From positions 4,702,001 through 4,766,000 of the forward strand of contig OY987233.1 of the NCBI GenBank assembly GCA_963920705.1: a stretch of 64,000 nt of DNA. The letters run 5' to 3'. This document shows positions 26,407 through 38,600 of this stretch, in pieces. A program made the translations under genes and the position numbers. This DNA comes from Odiellus spinosus. Its lineage: Eukaryota; Arthropoda; Arachnida; Opiliones; Phalangiidae. Below the pieces are notes generated by a model, which worked only from the letters and a program-made list of their open reading frames with translations, ran no database searches and was not told the DNA's origin. Within the stretch, counting starts at the first letter, position 1. Each line of letters opens with the position of its first letter.

Positions 26407-26559
26407 ACAGCAAATTTACTTCATTCTCCCTTTACACGTCGACTCCCAAGGTCTCAAACTGAGCGTGAAGATTTGTTTTAAACCTAGTTCTCTATATTTT
26501 AAAGAATTTCAGAAGGAACACTCGAATAAAATCACAAACGATCCAAATATCTCGGCGTT

Positions 26560-26755
26560 ATGGAGGACTTGTATTGGATTTTAAACTTATCAAAACTAGT
26601 CGGTGTTCTTATTATTTTGCTGATCATCTATAATCTAACTTCGAGTAAATTGACCAGTTCGTGGAACGACTTGCCTGGATTAAATACTTGGCCCCTGCTC
26701 GGTAATTTGCCTATTCTTTGGGAACCCGTACCACACGGATACGCTAAGAACATTC
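26560..26755 (+). CDS. Lone CYP4-type first exon (alternative first exon or orphan duplicate)
   Basis: An ATG-started exon of 196 nt (65 codons, phase 1) ending in the donor ATTC|GTAAGT. It encodes an N-terminal membrane anchor (LVGVLIILLIIYNL) followed by the P450 proline-rich hinge and first strand LPGLNTWPLLGNLPILWEP. It is the same length and phase as the first exon of the complete P450 gene at 28641-28836, and the two align at WPL(L/I)GNLP. No second P450 exon follows before 28641. It could therefore be an alternative first exon spliced to the exon at 29196, which the phase permits, or the remnant of a duplicated gene. The open frame and donor are intact, which favours recent or current use. 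Confidence 0.6.
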
Positions 26756-26887
26756 GTAAGTCTTACTTGATTCAACGACTTCTATATTTTATCAAAGCCA
26801 GTGCACGAGGAAAAAAAAAATATTTCAAATGGGGAAATTTAGTTCGCCAATTTTCCACTATAGAGGCGCGATTAACCAAGGGTTTTG

Positions 26888-26981
26888 CAGGCCCGTCTCT
26901 CTCGTTACCGTGGCAACCAAAAGTAATAACGTCTCCTACGTCCGGTTGCCATGTTAACGGGAGAGACGCGTCCGCAAACTC
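26888..26981. repeat. Imperfect inverted repeat
   Basis: GTCTCTCTCGTTACCGTGGC pairs with the later GTTAACGGGAGAGAC and GGTTGCCAT segments. It may be a small foldback element in the intron after the lone exon. Confidence 0.4.
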
Positions 26982-27023
26982 GCTGAATGATCCTGCCACC
27001 TATCGAGAACAAATGGCAATCCT

Positions 27024-27440
27024 ATAAAATGAGCCTTAGATTAAAATGCAAAGGCCGTAACTTTTCTCCTCGACGCCCTAGGCATAAACCGATTGCATCA
27101 TTAGAAAGTAGACATTCCATATACTATTTTAAAATCATAAAATTCTGTTTCGCCACTCGAAAAAGGTGTTTCGCCACTCGATAGAAATTGAGCAAAAGTC
27201 CAAAAATGAGCACTGTATTAAAATGAAAATGGCCTTTACTTTCTCCGCGACCTCCTAGGCATAAGCCGATTGCATCATTAGAAAGTAGACATTCCGTTTA
27301 TTATTTGAAGATCATAAAATTCTGTTTCGCCACTCGATCAAAATCGAGCAAAAGTCCAAAAATGAGCCCTTGATTAAATTGGAATGGCCGTAACGTTTCT
27401 CCACGACCTCCTAGGCATAAACCGATTGCACAATTTTCAA
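27024..27440. repeat. Three imperfect tandem copies of a 155-180-bp unit
   Basis: Each copy starts at 'aaaaatgagc' and holds 'taggcataaaccgattgca', 'cattagaaagtagacattcc' and 'ttctgtttcgccactcga'; the third copy is cut short. Confidence 0.8.
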
Positions 27441-28044
27441 TATGGGGTTTTAATAGAATGATAAAACTATAATAAAATCTATAGACATTCGAAAGAAGTG
27501 GTTACAGCGTCACTTTAACATTAGCTTTGGTTCTGCAGAACTAGGAGATTATTCGCGCAATACATATTTAATCTGTATAATACACATTTATCTTTTAATG
27601 TTATCTTTTCCAAAAAAATGACAAGTTTTACGTAAGGCAGACTGCTACGATCGAGAGTGGTCTGATAACCAATTAAATTTTCGAAAAGATAAAAATATAA
27701 AGGGAGAATGAAGTAAAACACTAACTCAATTGAATTGATAGAAAAATCACTAGTAGTTTGATCGTTTCAGTATCCAATTCCAAAAATATTTTATCACATC
27801 ATAGTTTTTTTTATTGGTATTATTATCTATATGTACTTGAACCTTGGAGGAAGTATAGATGGATTAAAAGACAGTCATTTCTTGAATAGAGGCTCTCAAA
27901 CATTCGAGGTTGCTAGTTGAGCGCAGTTGCACTCCTATTTAGATGGTTTTCAATGGAGACTTGGGGAATTGAGGGTAAAAACACCACACAAAAACATTTT
28001 TAAATCTCGGTAAGCTTTAGGGATAATATAACCCAACAACAAGG

Positions 28045-28305
28045 GATTTATGTTTATCGACTCCTTATCGTTTAAATAGGCCTAATCCAACAGTAAAATA
28101 AAAAAAAAAAAAAAAAAAAACATACAAATACTAAACGAGAGATAAATTCGAAACTTTAATTCTTGGATATTCTTAATTTCCCATATAAGGACCATAGACC
28201 AATGTCATTGGTCGCTAGTCCTTAAATGGGGAGTTCTGGATCGCCATGAATCCAGCTAAGCCTATTTTCCGGGTATGTTTTAAATTTATTTCTGGGTTGA
28301 CGAGT
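28045..28305. mobile_element. Family E MITE
   Basis: Starts in 'caacaagggatttatgttta', has 'tatcgtttaaataggcctaa' and a poly-A expansion, then 'ccatgaatccagctaagcct' and 'tatgttttaaatttatttct'. The right terminus is missing. It ends about 330 bp before the P450 start codon. Confidence 0.7.
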
Positions 28306-28640
28306 TCTGAAGAAATTTCAAATGTCGAAAATATTTTTGTCATTTTTTCTTCCGATATATGACGTAATTTAGTTCTGTAACGTAATTAACGATAATTTTC
28401 ATAAAAAAGGTAGTTAACTTTCTAAATTAAGTACTTTTACGAAAAAGACCGCGCAAAAGCGACCTTCTCACTCATGGCATAACGCGCGATAATGTGGTAA
28501 CGCCAACTTAAAACACTGAACTGTCATTTAGTCCTTCTATAGTTCCTCCAAGTTTAAACTACTGTTAGCGTACTCGAAACATTTCTATAACAATCAAGTT
28601 CAAAACTCGAATGTTGTTATTGCAATTAGAAACGCTCGCC

Positions 28641-31310
28641 ATGATGGAAGTTTTTTGTAACTTGTTAATATATCTTAGCTTGTTAATCTTTCTAATTATG
28701 TTAATTGCGTACCGTAAAACCGTTAGTAAAACTCCAAAATCTTCCAACATTTTGGAAGGACCTGACTACTGGCCCTTGATAGGAAATTTACCCTTAGTTT
28801 TCGGAAAACGTCCACCTGGAGTTGACGTAAGCGTCGGTGAGTAATTACTAGACTAGTTCATACCCGTCAAAAATAACATATTACTGTTAATTAGTTATGA
28901 GGCATAATCATATGCGTAATATCACTTAATTTCATAAAAGTAAACCACGCCCCTTAGCTTAATACTATCAGCAAAAGGCCAGGTAAACGTACTATCCCAT
29001 CACTTAAAAATAACCAAAAAAGTCATCATCCCTGTCAAGCGCGAGTGATTTGAACTCTTCCTCGATATTTTGAGTCGGGAGAGAGGGACGGAAATAAGGC
29101 GGGCCACGCTTGGCTATATTGTTGAATATTTGTTGAGTGAAATTAGTAACAGTTTTAATGCGAGCTCGATTCTTGTTTCGTTTCTTTTTAAATAGGACTT
29201 CAGCAAGCGATATTTGGATTACAACAATTGTACCGTCAGGAATCTGTCGTGAAATTGGCCGTTTCAGTGGTGAAATACGCCTTCATAATAAAAGCCGATG
29301 CTGCAGAGGTATATATTTAATCAAGGGTTAAAGGAATTCATGGTTGGGATAGTAGAATATTTTTCTCGCTAGCGGGTTTTGATTATTAATAGATGGCGCC
29401 GCCAACAGGCGTCGAAATTTGTTTTAAATTAAATTCAGTTCAGTTATTCTAAGAAGCGTAGTAGTTATAGAAGAATGCGTAGGAAAGACCAGCAAAATAT
29501 CGTCTTTTTAAACAGCTAGGTCGGCTACCCTATCGGGTAGCTCAGCAAAAATGAGTACAAAATTGATAGTCAATGAAAAAAACGAAAATTGTAAACTAAA
29601 TATGTGTATTGCCAAAAGTCTATCACTTTATTCCCTAAAATTAAACAACGCCTCTTAGCTTAATACTATCAGCAAAGATTCAGTTTTACGTCATAGCATA
29701 TCATTTAAAAATAGCCATAAAAGTCATCACCCCTGTCTGGCTCGAGTGATTTGGACTGTTCCTCGACATTTTGAGTCGGGAGAGGGGAAACGGAATTTAG
29801 GCGGGCCGCGCTTGGCTATATTGTCTTCCCTCCCAACTCCTCCGTTTACTTTTATGGTATAAAGTGATAGACTTTTGGTATTACGTAATTGAACCACAAC
29901 TCAGGTTCTACTGAGCAGTCACAAAGAGATCACTAAGTCAAGGGAATACAGTTTCTTCGAGTCTTGGCTAGGATTAGGATTACTTACGAGGTAAAACGAG
30001 AATGTCAAAGGATATTTAAACGAAATTAAACGCTTGCAATATGGTTTTGAAATAATTTTATTTAGCACCGGCGCTAAATGGAAGAAACGCAGGCGTATGT
30101 TAACACCTTCTTTCCATTTCCGAGTATTGACCGATTTTCAAGCGGTCATCAACGAACATGGATTCGCTTTCGTCAACCATCTATCGAAACAAGTCGATAA
30201 GGACCATATTGATATACTCCATTTCATAACCTTGTGTGCTCTCGACATAATCTGTGGTGAGATCTAGCATTATTAACTACTGGTAATCTATCTTAACATG
30301 TATTAAAAAAGGAATAACAAAATCTTGCTTTCATAAGCGCCCTCTAACGGCAAACAGAGGCAAAAGTAGTAACTAATTAAAAAACCACGTGCGCGTCTCA
30401 GACGCTGACGTGGATTTGTTAGAAACTACTTTTGCTTGCACTGTTTGTCGTTAAAACAATTCCTGACGATTTGACTATCGGTTTGATTTTACCGTTTCAA
30501 ATCGATTAAGAAATGCTAGTGTGGCCGTAGCTATAGTGTCCATGATTTAAATTTTACACTAATTTCAGAAACAGCTATGGGTGTTCATGTAGACGCCCAA
30601 AATAATAGTGATTCAGCTTATGTTCGGGGTCTACACGAGTAAGATTCGTTTTGAAAATTTTAAAAGTGAGGCTATCACGGATTTTTAATGATTTCCAAAT
30701 AGAAATTGTGTAACTTTTTCATAAATAATTTGTAAATTGGCCCAAAAGTTCAGGGAAATGTTAGGGAATCTGTAAATTGACCCAAAATGTCAGGGAAATA
30801 TCAGGGAATTTGAAAATGAGCCCAAATGGTCAGAGAAATTGAAATATTTTGGTACGTGTCAATCTGAACTGTTTATGATTGGTTGATCAATTATTTGGAA
30901 CGTAATTATTTGAAACTGAAAAATTTGCCTAAAGATTAAATTTTTTTCTCATAATCTCAGTAAACTATCGACCCTGATTAATAAACTATGTCAAATAAAA
31001 ATTGGGAATTTCCAGAGCTCGCTAATAAGAATAAATTCATAAAGAAGTATTAAAATTAGTCAGGGAAATTGTTTATAATGGTTAGGGAAAACCTGGAAAA
31101 GTCAGGGGAATTAACTTCCAAAACTGCGCACGAACCCTGTTCCAGAATCATTCAACGTCAGCAAGTTTTAATCTTCTTTTGTAAGAGTCCACCCACCGGT
31201 TTAAAATTTCGAATATGAATTTTTAAAACATTATAAAAACTAAATTACGCATAAAGCGGGCTTTTCACTGGGCAAAAACCGCGCGGTTTTTTCGCGGTGC
31301 AAAAATAAGG

Positions 31311-31348
<38 letters not shown>

Positions 31349-34146
31349 AAATGTTCGTTTTGGGTTTCTACTGGGTGGGGCGCTAAACGCGCGGATTCCC
31401 CGCAAATCGAAAAAAAAAATTCAATAAAATCTTTTCTGTTCTTTCTCGGAAAATGGAGGTTCTTCTTCATCTTAATATCCTTGTATTGATTATTCCCTTT
31501 ATCCCATAAATAATTATACTTCCTTATCTCCTCTATTAATTCTTCTGAACTTATAGCCATACTTGGATAATTAGACTTCTGTTTATCTAATCTTTAAATA
31601 GTTCAACACAAATTTCAATGCTAAGGGTTAAAAACTTAAAAATAAAAGCATGGGCGACGGACGTCGTCTGATGAATTTGACAAGCGCCTCCTTTTATATG
31701 ACGTAAACCCTAAGCGGTCTCTAATTGGACCTAGATTCTAGAAAAAAAAAAAAAAAAAAAAAAGTGGCGAAAATATCGCAAAAATAGAAATAGGCGTCAA
31801 GACGCAAATTTGCGGAATTCGCAAAAAAAAGGTTTTTTTTTGCTTTTTTTTTGAAAAACAAAAAAACCGCGCGGTTTTTGCCCAGTGAAAAGCCAGCTTA
31901 AGCCTTTGAAAAAATGGTGACAGCCGCACAGATTGTTAAATTTAATTCTAGTTGAAACTTTTTTTTAATCTTTCATCTTTCATAATTCAGTATGAGTCGA
32001 ATCGCGGTGGAAAGAGCAATCAATGTTCATCATTTTAACGACACCATATTTGCTTTGACACCAACCGGAAGAACTTACAAAAAGGCTCTGAAAATTGTAC
32101 ATGATTTTACCAAAAACGTAAATGAAATTTCGAAACTATTCTAGACGATAAAGCATAGTTTCCACTAGCATTTCACGAGTAAAAACTTTGTGCAGTGAAC
32201 TAGTTTAAGGTTTAGCTTTTAAAGGGAGAATACAATCTAACAACAAGTGAATTTTTATCGATTCCTTATCGTTTAAATAGGCCTAATCCTACAGTAAACT
32301 AAATTACAAACAAATATTAAACTAGAAATAAATTTAAAACTTACCATCAAAGTAGGCTTAGCTGGATTCATGGTGATTCTGAATTTCTTCGCATTGAAGG
32401 GTCAGCGACCAATGAGCAAAGGCTCGGCGTTAAGACGAGATCTTCGTGACACTGACCCATCAATGTGAAGAAATTCGGTATCTCCATGAATTAATTTAAT
32501 TCTATATTTTTTGTAAGTAAAGTTGTCTTGTATGAAATATCTATCGCTCCAGATAATTAAGAAACGAATTGGTGAAAGAAAGTCTTCAACTTCTCCCGAT
32601 TCCGAAATAATCGACGAAACTAAAGTCAAGAAACGTTTAGCTTTCATGGATTTGCTTGTCGACGAACACTTTAAGAATCCAGAAGAATTTCAGGAGAGTG
32701 ATATTCAAGAAGAAGTGGACACATTTATGTTCGAGGTAAGAACAAGGTTTCACTTTTTGTTTGTTCTTCACATTTTACTGGATTTTATTGATTGTTCCAA
32801 ACTGTCATTACTCGAAAAAGGGTCACGATACAACGGCAGTTGGTTTGAGTTGGTGTGTGTATTTGTTGGGCCATCATCCGGACATCCAGGAACGACTGTA
32901 CAACGAGATAATAGAAGTTGTTGGTCAAGATAAGGAAATAACGGAAACGGAACTCAAGGAATTGAAATATCTCGAATGCGTCATCAAGGTAAGTTACTTG
33001 AAAAACTGTTTAATCGCGTCCATAATGACGGACAGTCTTCGCAATATTGAACACAATATTTTTGTGTCCACAATAAGGGACATCGTTCACAGTAATGGAC
33101 AGTGTCCATAATAATGGACAGTGAATAATTACAAATATTGTCGACAGTGACGAACACTGCCCATCATGATTAAATTTGAAATAAAAATGATTTCATATAT
33201 TCTTGTTGTTCAAACATTTAGGAATCTCAAAGAATGTTCCCATCTGTTCCTTTCGTTGCTCGAAAACTAGAAAATGATTTATCAATCTGTAATTATTATT
33301 AATTTTTTGAAATTTTGTTATCTTACTTAATGTTACATGGATTTTTTTTTCATCCATTTTACAGGTGGTAAATTGGTTCCAAAGGGAACTAATTGCTTCG
33401 TGTCCATCGCTGTGATCCATCGAGACCCGATTGTTTTTCCAGAACCGCACAAGTTCGATCCCGAACGTTTCACGATGGAAAGCAGTTCAGGAAGACATCC
33501 TTACGGATATATACCTTTTTCTGCCGGACCTAGAAACTGCATAGGTAAGTCCTATTTCATCATATTTCTCAGGAGTTATTTATTAACTTTTTCCATCCAA
33601 TTTCCCTAACATTTTACAACCATTTACCAATCATTCCAACCTTTTCTAATCAAATTCCAACCATTTTAATATTTTTGCAACATATTCCAATCAGTTCAAC
33701 CTTTTTTTGACACTGTCACAACTTTTTTCAATCATTCCCATCAATATCAAATCATTCCATTTTTTTTGGACATTTGTCAACTTTTTCCAGTCAATTCCAA
33801 TCTTTTCCGTCATTTTACCAACCAATTTTAAATAATTTCAACCTTTTCCAACCAATTTTCAATCATTTGCAGCCTTTCCCAACCAATTTTCAATCATTTC
33901 AACCTGTTTACGACTTTTTTAAATCATTTTCCAACCAATTTGTTTCAACTTTTTTTGGTTTTTCCAACCAATTGTCTTATCACTAAAGGTCAGAGGTTCG
34001 CTTTAAACGAAGAAAAGACGCTAATGGCTCACCTCATCCGCAACTTCACGTGGAAATCATTAGATCCGATGGACAAAGTAACCTTTGCCCCTAATATGGT
34101 CTCGAGACCAATCCCCGGTCATCGAATAAAATTGTTTAAGAGGTAA
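28641..34146 (+). CDS. Cytochrome P450, CYP4 family, 11 exons, complete
   Basis: Microsomal heme monooxygenase; CYP4 enzymes typically omega-hydroxylate fatty acids or oxidise xenobiotics. Exons: 28641-28836, 29196-29308, 29905-29990, 30066-30256, 30569-30638, 31991-32117, 32553-32735, 32821-32988, 33222-33288, 33365-33544, 33989-34146. They sum to 1539 nt, 512 aa, with every phase matching. Landmarks: N-terminal anchor (about 5-25); hinge YWPLIGNLP; C-helix WKKRRRMLTPSFHF (137-150); CYP4 hallmark ETAMGVHVDAQ; I-helix FEGHDTT, whose Glu (322) is the residue that links heme covalently in CYP4; K-helix ESQR (379-382); DPERF; heme loop FSAGPRNCIG with Cys460. All catalytic motifs are present. 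An ATG at 28611 in the same frame would add ten residues; 28641 matches the length of the lone exon upstream. The introns hold at least six transposon remnants. Confidence 0.95.
28917..29124 (-). mobile_element. MITE family A, truncated copy in P450 intron 1
   Basis: Starts with the weakened terminus 'atcacttaatttcataaaag' and stops after 'cgcttggctatattg', about half of the element. Confidence 0.75.
29613..29877 (-). mobile_element. MITE family A, internally deleted copy in P450 intron 2
   Basis: 265 bp, CAAAAGTCTATCAC to GTGATAGACTTTTG. Flanks GTATTGC and GTATTAC differ at one position of seven. It ends 27 bp before the acceptor of exon 3. Confidence 0.85.
30335..30450. mobile_element. Small foldback element
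   Basis: Inverted arms 'aacagaggcaaaagtagt' and 'actacttttgcttgcactgt' surround 'ccacgtgcgcgtctcagacg', itself partly palindromic. It joins directly to a half copy of family B. Confidence 0.6.
30451..30532 (+). mobile_element. MITE family B, right-end fragment
   Basis: Matches the last 80 bp of family B, ending CTAGTGTGGCCGTAGCT. It ends about 37 bp before the acceptor of P450 exon 5. Confidence 0.75.
30725..31135. mobile_element. Remnant of the 'tcagggaattt' MITE (family G)
   Basis: Carries scattered 'gtcagggaaat' and 'gggaatttgaaaatg' units and ends 'aaaacctggaaaagtcaggg...cgaaccctg', matching the termini of the element at 47008-49222. It lies in P450 intron 5. The units are few and diverged, unlike the large array in that copy. 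Confidence 0.5.
31255..31898 (-). mobile_element. PIF/Harbinger-type remnant in P450 intron 5
   Basis: 644 bp with terminal inverted repeats AGCGGGCTTTTCACTGGGCA / complement of the right end AGCTGGCTTTTCACTGGGCA, continuing into AAAACCGCGCGGTTTTT. It is flanked by TAA on both sides (31252-31254, 31899-31901). A minus-strand ORF from 31560 starts MAISSEELIEEIRKYNYLWD, resembling the MADF domain of the second protein of PIF/Harbinger elements; after about 40 residues the frame is not convincing and no transposase is present. A 26-base T tract (31319-31346) and a 22-base A tract (31741-31762) lie inside. This is a non-autonomous deletion derivative. Confidence 0.75.
32217..32515. mobile_element. 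Family E MITE in P450 intron 6
   Basis: Begins TTTAAAGGGAGAATACAATC and contains 'ttatcgtttaaataggccta', 'aaagtaggcttagctggatt' and the inner palindrome 'tgaagggtcagcgaccaatg' / 'cactgacccatcaatgtgaa'. The right arm is lost. It ends about 35 bp before the acceptor of exon 7. Confidence 0.8.
33600..33975. repeat. Degenerate TTCCAACCAATTTTCAATCA repeat in P450 intron 10
   Basis: Pyrimidine-rich imperfect repeats of about 20-30 bp fill the intron between the heme-loop exon and the last exon. Small ORFs here are artefacts. Confidence 0.6.
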
Positions 34147-34469
34147 TTTTAAATAATTTTGTTAACGCGCCACCAAAATTACGATTTTAATTCACCCTCC
34201 CAAACTATTTGTACAAATTCTACATTCTTCAACTTTCCCTCCTGAGGGTTCATATTTTAAAGGACATGTAAAGTCTCATTTAAAATCGGGTTTTGAATAT
34301 TACCAGAAGTTAATGAAATAATTTCACCAGAAAAAATGAGGCGGTTAAATAGTGAACTTTAAAAATTATCAACAGTCTTATTTGTTGTCTGGGTTCTACA
34401 ATAATCGGTTGATATATTTTCCAAATTGAAATGGAATTTGTTATTTACCTGAAAACGTTCCTTAGGTCG

Positions 34470-35060
34470 ATCCTTGGATTAACTTACAAAGTAATAACTC
34501 TCTAAATATTTGGCCGATTTTGACTTAGTTGGTCTCAGTTTGTTGCTTTCAATGTATTCTACTACAATCTGTTGTTATTTTGCCAAACTCTTTAGTTCAA
34601 AACACGAATTTTGCATAATATTCATAGTTGATTCGGAGCAGACGGTTTAGTGAACTTTTAAAATTAATAACTCTTTAAATATTTGGCCGATTTTGACGTA
34701 GATTGCCTCATTTCGTAGCTCTCAATGAGTTCTGCTATAATATGTTATTATGTTGATATTTGCATAATATACATTGCTGATTCGCAGCAGACTGTTTATT
34801 GAACTTTTAATATTAATAACTTTCTAAATATTTGGTCGATTTTGACGTAGTTTGCCTCATTTCGTAGTTCTCAAGGAGTTCTACTATAAACTATCATTTT
34901 TTGCCAAATTTACCAATTACAAAGTTGAATTCTGCATAATACGCATTGTTGATTCGGATCAGACGGTTTAGTGAACTTTAAAAATGAACTGGTTATCCAA
35001 TTTTGACGTAGTTAGTCCTATTTTGTAGCTCTGATTGAGTTCTAGAATAATCTGCCGTTA
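34470..35060. repeat. Four imperfect copies of a 155-170-bp tandem unit
   Basis: Each copy holds 'aataactctttaaatatttg', 'ccgattttgacgtagtttgc', 'tcgtagctctcaatgagttc' and 'gattcggagcagacggtttag'. The array begins about 325 bp after the P450 stop codon. Confidence 0.8.
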
Positions 35061-35611
35061 TATTGCCAAAATTTAAACGAGACGTGTTCTTTAAATGAAT
35101 AAATATGATTGACGTGTTTATTGGAATAATCAATCATTCGCCAATAATGAGGATACTTTCGTTGAGTTTCTTTTTAGAACATTGCTATTTACAGTCCGTA
35201 ATCGAAAACATTGAATTGAAACTTCAGTTAACAATACAAGTTTGATTTATATTTAAAACAACGTTTCCTTTGTTCAATTCTATACGCGTTACGAGTAACA
35301 CAAAGGCACTCAACGATGCCTATCAATAATCTAAGGTAGGTATAAAAAACCTTTTTAATACCATCCATTTCTTGTTTCCCTATTGGTTGCCATTGAGTAT
35401 TAACTTAGTATAAACTTAGGACCAAGCCGTATGAAATCATTTATCCCAGAAATAGATCTATATTTGAATGTCAAAACCTGAGATAGGAAAGCTTGGGAAC
35501 CGAAAATACAAAGAAGCGAAATGAGGATAACATCTGGAACAATTCAAAAACAATATTAATAATAGATATTTCCAATATTTCGGTACAACACTCTGAATTC
35601 TTAACGAATGC
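35061..35611. other. Spacer between P450 and IR gene
   Basis: AT-rich, no exon or repeat recognised. Confidence 0.45.
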
Positions 35612-38600
35612 GTGTTGTTGTTTAAAAATAGCTATTGTTTCTACTTGGTATTTGGGTTAATATCATCGCGGGTATGGTACGCTATGTCTAAATCAACCGA
35701 ACTAGGAAAAAATGTCTTAAAGAATATGTTTTTAAGAATAGCAATTCTAAACGTAAGTTATTTTCATATTCAATCATTAATTTCACCACAGGTAAATCAT
35801 GCTTCAAGTTTACAACAACGTGTATTATGATTGGTAGTTGGTTCTGAAAGTTTTGTGTTTACGGGGGTGAAAATGTATCGACGGAAAACGACCCTCCGCT
35901 CTCTCTCTGGCGAAACGAAGGAGCGTGTCTCGCCCGGCCGTCGCGATTTCGAGTCTGATTTACTCTAGAAAGAATATACTGGGCCTGGCCGCCTTTTTGT
36001 ATAAATTTCGGAATACTTAGGGTGAAACCGTGGACTGAGAAAATCGGACTCACTTCATTGTCACCCGCAGTAAGTCGTCTTATAAACTTGAAGGAATGAT
36101 TTACTTGTGATTTCACATATATCCCTAATTTATGCATTCAAACTTAACCAAACTTGAGAAATCAATTTAAACACCTAAAACGTGTCCAATAATTGTTTGA
36201 AAACTCACGAATACGTTTTTGGCACGGTATTTCCGAAAGTAATTTCAAAAGCTGTTCCATTTTTAGCTCATAGTTTCCCTTTATCTGATCTAACGTAATT
36301 TTAAGATCCGAATTAAACAAAAAAATAATTAATAACTTTAGACAGATAAATATGGGGACGAAAAAGATTTTATTGACAAATACAAGTTGGGATTCAGTGA
36401 ACTGGATGATATTTACAGTTACATTTTTCTAAAGCTGAACATAAGGTAATTTTGTTAAATCTTCGATTTATTTACTAATTGGATAATAATAATAATATGT
36501 TTCGTTTCCTATGCGTTATTCTGCAGCACTTGGCATATTAAACGTCGATATGATAGTCTATTAGATTTAATGAAGAATGGCGTAAGTATAGCTATGGTCA
36601 CACTATCATTTCTTAATCGATTTGAAACGGTAAAATCAAACCGATATTCAAATCTCCAGGAATCGTTTTAAGCGTCACGCGTTTACGCATTATCGTTATA
36701 AACTTCATCTATCGGTTGTTCAAACCGAATCGATATGAAACTGGTTTCCGAAGCAGTTTCGAGAAATCTAATAAAATCGATTCGAGATAAGATGACTCTA
36801 GCGAAACGTTTTGAAACGGTTTAAATCGATTTCAAGGTCTAGTGTGAACGCGGCTTATATGTTGCGTCCAGGAGATAATTGTAGAAGAAAGAGATATTCT
36901 TCCTTAATGTTTTAGTTGTGTAATGTCTGGCTTTCCCACTGTTCTTTAATTTGGAGGTGTTATTAGGCATTGCTTTTATTTCTTTTATAGAAAGCGGATG
37001 TATTATTTCGTAAGATGGTTCCTTTAGAAGGGTTTTCAGAATACGGGACCATAACTCTTCCGTTGTCCATAACGGAAACGCGAATTCTGTCGGCTTACAG
37101 CAAAGAAGAAAAACAATTTGTTTTTACTCCGATATTGGCATTCACTTGGGTTGTTTGGGTATTTCTAATATTCAGTATTCTGGCCATGGTTGTCCTCATA
37201 GCGCTTTTGGAAATCAATACCTCAAAACGAGGGTTCGTATCAATCTTGGGTCTTCAAATGTGGAATGCATTTTCAGTACTTCTCTGGAAACGTAAGCCTT
37301 TTTAATATAAGAAGATATAGTTTTTCCATTAGAAATATATATTTAATTTGAAATGTTATCAATTTTAGCGAGAGTCAATGTTCCCCTACGTTTAATCAGT
37401 AAATTCATCTTAATGTTAATGTTTCTGGAAGTTTTTATCATCTTGGGATTCTTTAACGGCAATTACAAATCAATAAGTCTAGTAATTAAGTACCATTCTT
37501 TCAACTCTTTCGAAGATGTTTTGGATACCAATTCCAAAATTATTATACAAGATACTTTTCCCGCGAGAGTTCCTCTTAACGCCGTAAGTAAACTGAGAAG
37601 TCTCTTCCTGACACTACATGAACTTTTATTCAGACAGTTGAGTTTAGTCAACTAGTTATCGTCTTAGTGCCGATAAAACATTCCCAACACTTGACTTCTC
37701 TTTCACTGTGATCTGAATCTGAACAAGCCTTGGAAAGGTTGCATATTTCCTAGGGCTTGCGTCCAAAACCAACTATTTATTGTTGGAAGACTTTACGAAG
37801 TCGAAAGCTTTCTCGACACAGTTACAGTTTTTATCAATAAAAACTTAACTCCATCTACTCCATGCGTTTCTTCCTTTTATAAACATTTTTAAATATTTAT
37901 TGTCCTGTTTTAAATTGTCCAAGCGTAGCTCACAGTGGAAGAGGTGCACCTATACTCTGAGAAAAACCGGGCTGATTATACGATGACATTTTTTCAGATG
38001 TTAAGAACCGCTCGCTACAAATCGCTGGAACCTAGAATTGTCGAAATAGATTCCGAAGAATATCTTGATGGTTGCATTTCGGGAGATTTGATTCGTGATA
38101 TTTCTGGAAAACGAAACGCGATTGTAGACACGACAAATAATTTATTCGCTTGCTTGGAATTTTACGAAAACATCAACAGTTTACATTTCAGTAAATTTAA
38201 ATATTTCCCGGTACCAGTTGTTTTCATAATTAACAAAGATATTCCCGGATATTTGCTGGAAATGATCAACTTCAGGTCAGATTTGATGATTATCAATGGA
38301 GATGTAAACTAATTATTTCTCAGCGCTGGAGATCTAATGACTCTTAAATCAATTACCAGAGAAGGAAGATAAGTTCACATGGCGCCCAAATAAATTCCCA
38401 TGGTTGCCAATACATCCCCAAATAAAGCTCCCAAAATAAAAATTCTCAGGACTACCAAAATAAAAATTCTCAGGGATACCAATTATTCTCACGGCTCCCA
38501 AATAAATTGTCACGCGGTTATCAAAATAAATTCCCCGAAATATATTTCCAAGGCTTTCAAATAAACGTTTTTAAAAGGAGCCACCACCCAGGTATGCTGA

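Noticed and set aside
26560-27027. Reading the lone P450 exon as a 155-residue protein
   Set aside because: After residue 65 the P450 similarity stops exactly at a consensus donor; the remainder is intron with an inverted repeat.
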